This document shows positions 17,599 through 24,296 of a stretch of DNA of 29,377 nt, in pieces; the first letter of the stretch is position 1; each line of letters begins with the position of its first letter. Source of the DNA: a virus; IMG/VR virus record IMGVR_UViG_3300023049_000551, positions 1-29,377 of that record. One strand, 5' to 3'. The translations under genes were made by a program, and so were the position numbers. The notes below the pieces were generated by a model, which searched no databases, had not been told where the DNA came from, and worked only from the letters and a program-made list of their open reading frames with translations.

Positions 17599-17629
17599 CA
17601 AATATATAAATAATATGTGGATAATGCAA
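17599..17629 (-). promoter_or_regulatory. Host-type (Bacteroidota) promoter
   Basis: On the minus strand TTG (17627-17629), 20 nt, then TATATTTG (17599-17606), a near-ideal TTG/TAnnTTTG pair. The -7 box ends 8 nt before the ATG of the HAD gene, so the transcript would have almost no leader. Confidence 0.75.
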
Positions 17630-17659
17630 TATAATATATAAGAAAAAAAAATAAAATAT

Positions 17660-18073
17660 ATGAAATTAGATAATAAATCAATACTAATAACAGTCTTATT
17701 CTTTCTATTAGTATTTTTTATATACAAGGAATATTTCGAAACAGATGATTCATACAAGGAAGATATAGAAAGGCTTAATGCTAAAAATGAGAGTCTTATA
17801 GCCAAAAGAGATTCCTTGACATTTGAATTAGATAGTATAAAGGGAGAATATGTTTTATTAAAAGAAATGGATAGTATACTTTCTACAAAGATAGAACAAA
17901 GCCAAGATTCTATAATACAAGCTAAGAGAGAAGCATATCTTAGTAAGAAATTATTAAAATCTCTGCAAGCTAAAATAGAAAAGAATAAAAAAGAAATAGA
18001 TAGCCTAAATAAAGCACCTGATAAAAGTGATGAGAGATTGCTTAAATCTTTAAAAATAAAATTAAATAAATGA
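17660..18073 (+). CDS. Membrane-anchored coiled-coil protein (inner-membrane spanin candidate)
   Basis: 137 residues. An N-terminal membrane segment (about 8-22, ILITVLFFLLVFFIY) is followed by a long, charged coiled coil (about 30-137) with regular heptads rich in Leu, Ile, Lys and Glu. That is the layout of Rz-type i-spanins, which join the two membranes during lysis. Its stop overlaps the start of the next gene (ATGA), which also encodes an exported coiled-coil protein. No lysin or holin is adjacent, so the spanin role is an inference from topology; a DivIC-like or other structural membrane protein is possible. Confidence 0.6.
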   Translation: MKLDNKSILITVLFFLLVFFIYKEYFETDDSYKEDIERLNAKNESLIAKRDSLTFELDSIKGEYVLLKEMDSILSTKIEQSQDSIIQAKREAYLSKKLLKSLQAKIEKNKKEIDSLNKAPDKSDERLLKSLKIKLNK

Positions 18074-18567
18074 GAAAAAAAATAATAATAACTTTGATAG
18101 CCATCCTATCAACATTTGCTCTATATGGTCAAGATTATCCTAAATATGAAAAAGATTCTTTAGGTAATCAATATGTTGTTATAACAATGGAACAAGCTAG
18201 ATATGTTGATACTAAGTTAGATATACTAGAACTTATGGAAAAGAATGACATATTAGGACAAGGCTTGGATTCAATAACAATAAGGGTTGTAAATGATTTA
18301 GAGAAAGTTATAGGTGAGCAAGAGATACAAATAACCAATTTATTTGAGTTAGTAAACAATAAAGACGAACAAATATTAAACTTACAATCACAAATAGCTA
18401 ATAATATGTTAATAGAAGAAACTTATAGATCACAAGTTGGTAATTTAAATACTAAAGTTGATATATATGAAACACAAGTCGATAAATTAGAGAAAAAAGT
18501 GTTTTGGGGTGGTATTAGTAGTATTATTGTTATAATAGGTGCATTCTTAATTGGTGGATCATTATAG
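18070..18567 (+). CDS. Exported coiled-coil protein with C-terminal membrane segment
   Basis: 165 residues. The N-terminus is a signal peptide (MRKKIIITLIAILSTFALYG, likely cut before Gln21), with no lipobox cysteine. A coiled coil of about 40-140 follows, then a hydrophobic Gly/Ile-rich segment at the C-terminus (ISSIIVIIGAFLIGGSL). It overlaps the preceding gene by 4 nt, so the pair is coupled. If it is the outer partner of a spanin, the C-terminal anchor instead of a lipid anchor is unusual. Role inferred from topology only. Confidence 0.6.
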   Translation: MRKKIIITLIAILSTFALYGQDYPKYEKDSLGNQYVVITMEQARYVDTKLDILELMEKNDILGQGLDSITIRVVNDLEKVIGEQEIQITNLFELVNNKDEQILNLQSQIANNMLIEETYRSQVGNLNTKVDIYETQVDKLEKKVFWGGISSIIVIIGAFLIGGSL

Positions 18568-18589
18568 CGAAAAAAGAGAGTTTAAGATA

Positions 18590-18599
18590 TTAATATATA
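18590..18599 (+). promoter_or_regulatory. Candidate phage late promoter box
   Basis: TTAATATATA, 22 nt before the ATG at 18622, leaving an A-rich leader. Confidence 0.4.
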
Positions 18600-18621
18600 A
18601 ATTATAAAAATAACAAAAAAT

Positions 18622-19182
18622 ATGAAACGCATTCAAAATTTCGAATCACATAGAACAGATAAGAAAGTTAGTAAAGACAAAACACCAAATATAAACGAAA
18701 ATGTATTTCAAGTAGAAGATACATATAAAGTTAGAACAACTATTGATGTTCCTAAAAGTCTTATAAACGCTTATAGTAAGAAAGTAAAAGATGAAACAGG
18801 TGAGGACTTAAAGAAACTTTTTGGCGATTTCGACATTGCAGAAGAGTTAGTTAAGCATGTTGCTAAAAAGTTCTTAGATAATGACATACTATCTTCAAGA
18901 GCCTTGATAGGTGGTGATAGTGAAGGTGATCAAGTACAAACACAACCTCAAATCCAAACACAAATGGATGGTAGTCAAGAAGAGATGCAAGATGAAACAC
19001 AAATGCAAGGTGGTCAAGAAGAGACGCAAGACGAAACACAAATTCAAGCTGAAGAAGGATTTGACAAAGCACAAATGCAAGATGAAGAAGACCAAACACA
19101 ACAAGACCAAACACAACAAGCACAAGACGAAGAAGGGTTTGAAGATGTAGAGGAAGATGATGATGAAGATTTGCCAATATAA
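18622..19182 (+). CDS. Acidic Gln/Glu-rich protein with capsid-leader-like N-terminus
   Basis: 186 residues. It starts MKRIQNFE|SHRTDKK, nearly the same leader as the next gene (FESxRTD in both). A mixed region (about 30-100) contains RTTIDVPKSLINAYSKK and helices. From about 105 the sequence is low-complexity, with repeats of Q, E, D and T (for example DETQMQ, EETQDE) and an acidic end (EEDDDEDLP). Acidic, leader-bearing proteins of this size recall T4 prohead-core components, but no family is recognised. A terminator follows directly. Confidence 0.65.
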   Translation: MKRIQNFESHRTDKKVSKDKTPNINENVFQVEDTYKVRTTIDVPKSLINAYSKKVKDETGEDLKKLFGDFDIAEELVKHVAKKFLDNDILSSRALIGGDSEGDQVQTQPQIQTQMDGSQEEMQDETQMQGGQEETQDETQIQAEEGFDKAQMQDEEDQTQQDQTQQAQDEEGFEDVEEDDDEDLPI

Positions 19183-19205
19183 TAATTAAAAGTACCAAAT
19201 AAATT

Positions 19206-19237
19206 AAATCCCTGTCAAAGAAATGATGGGGATTTTT
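19206..19237 (+). terminator. Intrinsic terminator
   Basis: A 12-bp stem (AAATCCCTGTCA with TGATGGGGATTT, two G-U pairs) around AAGAAA, followed by T's. It lies 24 nt after the stop at 19182, and the T-run runs directly into the late box of the next gene. Confidence 0.75.
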
Positions 19238-19245
19238 AATATATA
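19236..19245 (+). promoter_or_regulatory. Candidate phage late promoter box
   Basis: TTAATATATA ending 5 nt before the ATG at 19251 and overlapping the T-run of the preceding terminator. Confidence 0.5.
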
Positions 19246-19250
19246 ATACT

Positions 19251-19865
19251 ATGAAATACATAAATACATTTGAAAGTAATAGAACTGATGATATTCTTAT
19301 AATCGTTGATGTTCAAAAAAGTTTTAAAAAGTATTTTACTGATAATTATGTTAAGGAATTAAAAAAGTATTGTAATGAATTTGATGAGGTGTTCCAAATA
19401 TGGGATAATCACATAAATGGTAAAGTGGGGAACGAATATTTATTTGATCATGACCCAGAAATAAATATTGAGCAGGATTTATATCATTTTCCTAACCAAA
19501 CTGAAATTATAGAAAAAAGGTATAACTATGATGTTAGTGTAGATTACTATAAAAAGATATTAGATAAAAACACCTATGATAACATAAAGAATAAAGAAAG
19601 TAATGATAAACTAAATAAAGGTGATATATTCAAAACAACTAAGGGAACTGCAATTGTATATATTGGAAATAATCATAAATGGTTTCAAATCCCTAAAAAA
19701 CTATATAAAAGACTAAGTAATGATAAGTATAGAAGATATGTTATAGTAGGTGGTTCTGATACTGAATGTCTAGAAGATGTTTATATTTCTAGTAAATCGA
19801 TTGGTGTTGATATATCTAGAAACAAAGGATATATATACTCTGGTAAAAATTGTCCTATTAAATAA
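19251..19865 (+). CDS. Isochorismatase-like cysteine hydrolase with capsid-leader-like N-terminus
   Basis: 204 residues. A leader MKYINTFE|SNRTD comes directly before the first strand of the hydrolase fold (ILIIVDVQKSF, D20). The remaining triad members fit: K89 in EIIEKRYNYD and C173 in IVGGSDTECLEDVYI. WDNH (D52, H54) matches the metal-binding site of nicotinamidases. Between K89 and C173 is an extra stretch (about 105-155) with GDIFKTTKGTAIVYIGN. The family includes nicotinamidases, isochorismatases and related amidohydrolases; the substrate is not evident. The leader suggests the enzyme is packaged in the head and delivered with the DNA, by analogy with T4 Alt. A late box lies 5 nt upstream. 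Confidence 0.8.
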   Translation: MKYINTFESNRTDDILIIVDVQKSFKKYFTDNYVKELKKYCNEFDEVFQIWDNHINGKVGNEYLFDHDPEINIEQDLYHFPNQTEIIEKRYNYDVSVDYYKKILDKNTYDNIKNKESNDKLNKGDIFKTTKGTAIVYIGNNHKWFQIPKKLYKRLSNDKYRRYVIVGGSDTECLEDVYISSKSIGVDISRNKGYIYSGKNCPIK

Positions 19866-20243
19866 TTATAGTACGCTGGCAAATATCTCTATGTCTCTTA
19901 TCTTAAAACCAATTACCATATATTCTTGAAACCTATCAGGATCTTCAAAAAATTCAACTTTAAGTTCATACTCAATGTTATCAACCTCTGGAATATAGTC
20001 TGCTATTTGTGCTTTAATATCCCCCTCTATAAATTCGGCAGATAATTTAGTTTCGTACAATAGGTTTGGTAAATCAGCACCAAAATTAGGATCGCCTAAT
20101 AAATCACCCTTATTTGTGAATATTATCATCTCGTACTTCTGCACAATAACTCTTATGACATCATCTTCAACCAATTCTATGTTGTTAAAACTAGGATGCC
20201 CAGGGTATTTTATGTAAAAATCGGTAAAACTAAGTGATGCCAT
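19866..20243 (-). CDS. 25: Baseplate wedge protein (T4 gp25 / GPW_gp25 family)
   Basis: 125 residues, the full length expected. The family signature is seen in the middle: IIFTNKGDLLGDPNFGADLPNLL, followed by a helix and then IADYIPEVDNIEYELKVEF strands. gp25 forms the lysozyme-like core that links baseplate wedges to the sheath and starts contraction. Its stop codon abuts that of the cysteine hydrolase on the other strand with no gap. A TTAATATATA box lies 4 nt before its ATG, supporting late expression. Confidence 0.88.
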   Translation of the reverse strand: MASLSFTDFYIKYPGHPSFNNIELVEDDVIRVIVQKYEMIIFTNKGDLLGDPNFGADLPNLLYETKLSAEFIEGDIKAQIADYIPEVDNIEYELKVEFFEDPDRFQEYMVIGFKIRDIEIFASVL

Positions 20244-20272
20244 TGTTTATATATTAATTTTGTTTATCTTTG
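20243..20272 (+). promoter_or_regulatory. Host-type (Bacteroidota) promoter
   Basis: TTG at 20243-20245, 19 nt, TATCTTTG at 20265-20272: a full match to the TTG/TAnnTTTG consensus. It faces the interrupted HNH gene, ending 19 nt before its ATG, and its -33 box overlaps the gp25 start on the other strand. Confidence 0.75.
20248..20257 (-). promoter_or_regulatory. Candidate phage late promoter box (gp25)
   Basis: TTAATATATA on the minus strand, 4 nt before the gp25 ATG. It lies inside the spacer of the opposite-facing host-type promoter, so the two promoters overlap. Confidence 0.5.
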
Positions 20273-20291
20273 CATATAAAATATATAGAAT

Positions 20292-20888
20292 ATGAAAGTA
20301 TTATAAAATTTTAAAGAATTAAAAGAAACACAAAAAGCTAAAGTATTTAAATATAAAATATTTAAAACAGAGCCTCTTGAAAACCTATATAAATACAAAG
20401 ATCATAGGAGACTACAAACATTCTATCACAAAGGTGTTAAATGTGTAGAATGTGGACACGTAGGAACACAAATAGGTCATGGATTAGATAAGGCAGGGAA
20501 CATTCATATTGACATATATGATGACAACCTTTATCCATTAAACGTTGACCACATTATCCCTAAGTCTAAGGGCGGTGCTAATCATATTGATAATTACCAA
20601 CCAATGTGTTATGGATGTAATAACAAAAAGGGTAATGGTGATGAAATTAAGCGAGTGAAAACTAAGAGGCAAATAAAGAACGAATTAAAAAAGTGGTTAA
20701 GCGAAAATAGAAAGGCTCAAGATATTAAAGTGGGTGATTTTATATACAAGGCTACTTATGGTGAAGAATTAGGTGTTGTAAATAAGATAATAGAACACAC
20801 ACATCATAAAGGAAATGTAGGTGTTATGGTAGTTGGTAATGATGTATCTATATACACATCTTCACATGTATTTAAAAAATTAGATTAA
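20292..20888 (+). pseudogene. HNH endonuclease gene with in-frame stop at codon 5
   Basis: From the ATG at 20292 the frame reads MKVL, then TAA (20304-20306), then NFKELKETQKAK and 193 open codons to the stop at 20888. The open part encodes a complete HNH nuclease: a CVECG zinc pair, NVDHIIPKSKGGANHIDNYQPMCYGCNNKKGN (H, N and second Cys pair), and a small C-terminal domain with a GDFIYKATYG strand. The only later ATG (20604) lies inside the HNH motif and cannot start a working enzyme. So the gene is either inactivated by a nonsense change, starts at a non-ATG codon, or is affected by a sequence error. A good host-type promoter still precedes it, and its end overlaps gp44 by 9 nt. It may be a homing endonuclease in decay. 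Confidence 0.7.
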
Positions 20889-21845
20889 AATTTTTCTAAG
20901 TTTACCAATTACTGTTAGACCAAGAACTATAGGATCAGTCGAGTTTTCTAATAAATTAGAATAGTCAGATATTATAAAATTACACTCAAATAATTTATCT
21001 ATATTTTTGTTTCCATCAATTGACCAATCTATGAATGGCTTACCTAAAAGCTTAATCATAACATCTATTCTTTCAGAGCCAAATTTAGACATCAAAAAAT
21101 GATATATTTGCTCATAATCTAGTTCGGAATTATACAGTACCTCATAAAGTTCTAGTTTAACCACGTTTGATACATTAGATGAACTAGAAGATGTGCCACC
21201 TGTTCTTATATAACTTTGAACCTCCTCGATTGTTGATCTAAAGTCTGGGAATTTCTTTGTTACTATTTTTATTAGATCCTCTTTGGGTATAGTATTACCT
21301 TCGCTTGGTAATATTTCGTTTTGAATTTTTTTGAAAATTTCTTTTTTTAAAAACTTTTCTTCCTCTATATTCTCACAATCAAAATTTATCTGTGGGATTC
21401 TAGACTTTATACCATCCGATATCTTATTGATATGGTTCGTGGTTATTATAAATCTAACACCATTTTTACTATATTTTTCAATGAATGCTTTAAATGCATC
21501 CTGAAATTGTATAGAAACTCTCTCAAACTCATCTAAAAAAACATATTTAGTTCCATCACCAGCATCTATCATTGGTGTGAATCTACAAAAATCCTCTATT
21601 TCATTCCTAAGTACATCAATGGATGTGTATAAGGAACTATTTATCTCTATATAAGGTTTATCTTTTGTGTATCTACCAACCAGTATCCTAGATAATGATG
21701 TTTTCCCAGTTCCGTAATGTCCATAGAATATATAATTTCCTTCTATCCCATTTTCAAAATGTTTTTTAATTCTAGGAAGAAGTATCATATCTTCTACCTT
21801 TTTAGGTCTCCACTTCTCCCATAGGAGTAATTTGTTCACACTCAT
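20880..21845 (-). CDS. 44: Sliding-clamp loader ATPase (T4 gp44 family)
   Basis: 321 residues. AAA+ motifs in order: the N-terminal LWEKWRPKKVEDMIL signature, Walker A GHYGTGKT (42-49), Walker B VFLDEFE (102-108), sensor 1 FIITTNH (132-138) and SRI (148-150) in place of the usual SRC. A lid domain and a helical C-terminal collar domain follow, with a Ser/Thr-rich linker at about 225-235. gp44 and gp62 load the sliding clamp, which in T4 serves both DNA synthesis and late transcription. No late box precedes it, fitting earlier expression. Confidence 0.88.
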   Translation of the reverse strand: MSVNKLLLWEKWRPKKVEDMILLPRIKKHFENGIEGNYIFYGHYGTGKTSLSRILVGRYTKDKPYIEINSSLYTSIDVLRNEIEDFCRFTPMIDAGDGTKYVFLDEFERVSIQFQDAFKAFIEKYSKNGVRFIITTNHINKISDGIKSRIPQINFDCENIEEEKFLKKEIFKKIQNEILPSEGNTIPKEDLIKIVTKKFPDFRSTIEEVQSYIRTGGTSSSSSNVSNVVKLELYEVLYNSELDYEQIYHFLMSKFGSERIDVMIKLLGKPFIDWSIDGNKNIDKLFECNFIISDYSNLLENSTDPIVLGLTVIGKLRKILI

Positions 21846-21902
21846 GTCTTTTTGTTTAGTATTGTATACATTACTTATTAATTAGATTAGAGAAAGTTTA
21901 AT

Positions 21903-21912
21903 TTAATATATA
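21903..21912 (+). promoter_or_regulatory. Candidate phage late promoter box
   Basis: TTAATATATA ending 5 nt before the ATG at 21918, which supports that start over the internal Met at codon 8. Confidence 0.5.
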
Positions 21913-21917
21913 AAAAT

Positions 21918-22850
21918 ATGATAGGAAATAGAAAAAACATGGATGACACATTCTTTAGAGACTTAACAGTTTGTGTATTAGATACACTTGAGGGTAGCCT
22001 AAGATGGGTAAATAGATTCTCATCTGGTGATTATGCAGTTGAGGTACCAATGTATTACTCTATGACGGGTGATGAGAGGTTTTTATTAGACAGTTTCCAA
22101 GATGATATAGCATCTGGTAGTAGAAAAGTTGAACTAAACACGGATATTATACCAAGAGGACATATATCCCTTAAATCATTTAATGTAAGATCTGATGAAT
22201 TTGCAAATCCAAATGTTTGGTTAAGAACAGTAGTTGAGAATAAAATAGAGGTTAGAAAAACACTTAATAGAGTAAGAGCAGTACCTGTAAGTGTATTATA
22301 TGACCTAGAAATAACGTTAGCTAATGAAATAGACACATTTAAGTGTAGTCAAGCACTATTGGATACACTTTGGTTATATAGATTTATGTATTTTGAGCAT
22401 AACTATATGAACATAGATGCAGTTCTTTTAACACCAGATGAATCTAATATAGAAATAACTCGTGAAAAGGACTTATCTTCAAGTAATGAAATAAAAATGT
22501 CAATATCATTTGAGGTACAAACATACTACCCAGCGTTTAGAAAAGACAAAATAGACACACCTGGTTATACTAAAGAGGGAGATGGTATGACTGACCAAAA
22601 CGGTTATCAAACAACTGGTGGATATAGTGATTACTTTAGTCCTGATCAAGATTTTGTAGGTAATCCAGGGGGTAAGGGTAGCTTTACAGACAAGAGTAGT
22701 TGGCCTTATGTTAATTCAGAAGATGGATACTCCATTAGTCCTAAGAAAAGTAAGTGGTACAACAATATACTAAAAGCAAGAGAAAGGAATGCTCCACAAG
22801 ATAGCAATCCTAACGGAGAATCCCCAAGTGATAGACAAAATAATAAATAA
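21918..22850 (+). CDS. Probable tail completion / sheath stabiliser (T4 gp15-like)
   Basis: 310 residues. The order of motifs resembles T4 gp15 from memory: a helix followed by VEVPMYYS, a stretch ending in IIPRGHISLKSFNV (compare the LPR motif), VRAVPVSVLYDLEITLAN and a long helix ending in LWLYRFMYFEHNYM. gp15 caps the sheath and binds the neck. The last 80 residues are Gly/Ser/Asp-rich and probably disordered, an addition beyond the T4 protein (272). A late box lies 5 nt upstream. A different tail terminator family is possible. Confidence 0.5.
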   Translation: MIGNRKNMDDTFFRDLTVCVLDTLEGSLRWVNRFSSGDYAVEVPMYYSMTGDERFLLDSFQDDIASGSRKVELNTDIIPRGHISLKSFNVRSDEFANPNVWLRTVVENKIEVRKTLNRVRAVPVSVLYDLEITLANEIDTFKCSQALLDTLWLYRFMYFEHNYMNIDAVLLTPDESNIEITREKDLSSSNEIKMSISFEVQTYYPAFRKDKIDTPGYTKEGDGMTDQNGYQTTGGYSDYFSPDQDFVGNPGGKGSFTDKSSWPYVNSEDGYSISPKKSKWYNNILKARERNAPQDSNPNGESPSDRQNNK

Positions 22851-22874
22851 ATAGAAAAAAATGGCTTTTTGCTA

Positions 22875-22884
22875 TTAATATATA
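22875..22884 (+). promoter_or_regulatory. Candidate phage late promoter box
   Basis: TTAATATATA, 30 nt before the ATG at 22915. Confidence 0.4.
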
Positions 22885-22914
22885 CAATATAGAAAAAAAA
22901 TAAAATAATAACAC

Positions 22915-24201
22915 ATGAAGAATCTTAAACTAGAGTTGTTTAACTTCAAAAGAGAACTTTCGCTTGATCAAGAAGAAATCTCTAATATAGTAGAGGGACA
23001 TATGAATGTTTGTAACGATGAATCAGAGAAAAATATTATTACTTCTTTGAATGAAAGGTTGAAACCTTATACATACGACAAACAAGTAAAATCTCTGCTA
23101 GAAGGGTTAAACACCGATATGGATGAGTATCAACTTTTATACGAACTTAAAAACTTGTATAATGTTCTTAATTCCAAAAACCAAGGAGAATTATATAGAC
23201 AGCCTATAAACGTTCTTCTAGAAACAATTAACCTTCAATCAGACCAAGACAGAATGTCAAAAGTTCTTAATGAGTTATCGATATATGAGTGGGTGCCAGA
23301 GATAAAACTATTTGTACATAACTTAACTTCTTCACCTGAGAAAAAATCAAATTTACTTAGTGGTGGTCAGGGAGAGTCAGTTCACACAATAGTAGAACAA
23401 GTAGAGAATGGTCATATAGCACTTGTCAAAGATTCATGGTTTCTATTAACAGAAGATGCAATTGAGAAAACACTATTAGAAGATCATATAAAAGAAGAAT
23501 CAGAACTTAGAAAATTAAGATTGATTGAATCTGCTATGACATATGCTCAAATAGATAATGATAAAATAAATTTTAGAATTTCTGAACATTTAACTATAGG
23601 TCTTGGTGTAGATAATAAATCTATTTATATTAATGATGATGAACTTGAAGATGAAAGTACATTAGAATCATTATTTAATTCACCTATTATACCAATTATA
23701 AACAAGAACTTCTATCCAGTTATTCAAGAAGTTGCTAAAAATATGGATAAATTTGTAGAACTAGACGTTGTTAAAAAAATTGATAACTTAATAAATCCTT
23801 ATTTAGAATGTTATGCCTTTAACTATAAGAACGCAACCTTCTTATATAGATGTGATGAGAGATATGGAAATAGCTTCTTTCAATTTGAATCTGCAATCGA
23901 ATTAGTAAATGAAGTCCGAAACGAACTTAACTACGATTTAACTTATTTTTATGAGAATAAGTTGGGTAAAGAAACAATGGTTAAGAGAAAACTAGAAGAT
24001 AAGGAAAGAGAAATCACTTTAAAACTAGAGGATGTCAATTTTAACATTGAAAAAGTAAAGGGTTCTATACAAATGATTGGGGAGTCTACTACACTTTCTA
24101 CTGCATTGGTAAATCTAGAGAAAAGACATAAAAATCTTAAGTCCGAATTAGGTGGGGTAAAAGAACTTCAATATAATGAAAAAGTGAAGTTAAGTAAATA
24201 A
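22915..24201 (+). CDS. Unknown 428-residue protein, probably virion-associated
   Basis: The protein starts MKNLKLELFNFKRELSLDQEE; its first residues only partly resemble the capsid leader. The N-terminal 200 residues look all-helical with a Ser/Gly break near 150 (LLSGGQGES). A central mixed part (about 220-340) includes INFRISEHLTIGLGVDN and a beta-rich FNYKNATFLYRCDERYGNS. The last 80 residues are a coiled coil. It follows the gp15-like gene with its own late box and ends at a strong terminator, so late expression is likely. No family recognised. Confidence 0.6.
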   Translation: MKNLKLELFNFKRELSLDQEEISNIVEGHMNVCNDESEKNIITSLNERLKPYTYDKQVKSLLEGLNTDMDEYQLLYELKNLYNVLNSKNQGELYRQPINVLLETINLQSDQDRMSKVLNELSIYEWVPEIKLFVHNLTSSPEKKSNLLSGGQGESVHTIVEQVENGHIALVKDSWFLLTEDAIEKTLLEDHIKEESELRKLRLIESAMTYAQIDNDKINFRISEHLTIGLGVDNKSIYINDDELEDESTLESLFNSPIIPIINKNFYPVIQEVAKNMDKFVELDVVKKIDNLINPYLECYAFNYKNATFLYRCDERYGNSFFQFESAIELVNEVRNELNYDLTYFYENKLGKETMVKRKLEDKEREITLKLEDVNFNIEKVKGSIQMIGESTTLSTALVNLEKRHKNLKSELGGVKELQYNEKVKLSK

Positions 24202-24220
24202 ATACATTAAAAGTTTTTAA

Positions 24221-24254
24221 ATTAAAAAGCTCTTGTTATTCAAGAGCTTTTTTT
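24221..24254 (+). terminator. Intrinsic terminator, first copy of a repeated element
   Basis: A 12-bp stem (AAAAAGCTCTTG with CAAGAGCTTTTT) around TTATT, ending in seven T's, 19 nt after the stop at 24201. The 33 nt at 24221-24253 are identical to 26029-26061 at the far end of the following endonuclease gene. Confidence 0.9.
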
Positions 24255-24296
24255 GTTTGAAACTTCCAAAGACAAATTGCATATAAGAATTAAGCT

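Noticed and set aside
17591-17629. Start of the HAD gene at 17629
   Set aside because: The extra 13 codons overlap the promoter -7 box; the HAD fold starts right after the ATG at 17590.
18863-19261. Minus-strand and out-of-frame frames over the Gln/Glu-rich gene
   Set aside because: They are by-products of the low-complexity CAA/GAA repeats of the real plus-strand gene.
20304-20306. Reassigned TAA codon
   Set aside because: TAA ends almost all complete genes in the window, so it cannot be a sense codon here.
20604-20888. A separate 94-residue gene starting at 20604
   Set aside because: This ATG lies inside the HNH motif; the nuclease frame clearly continues upstream to 20307.
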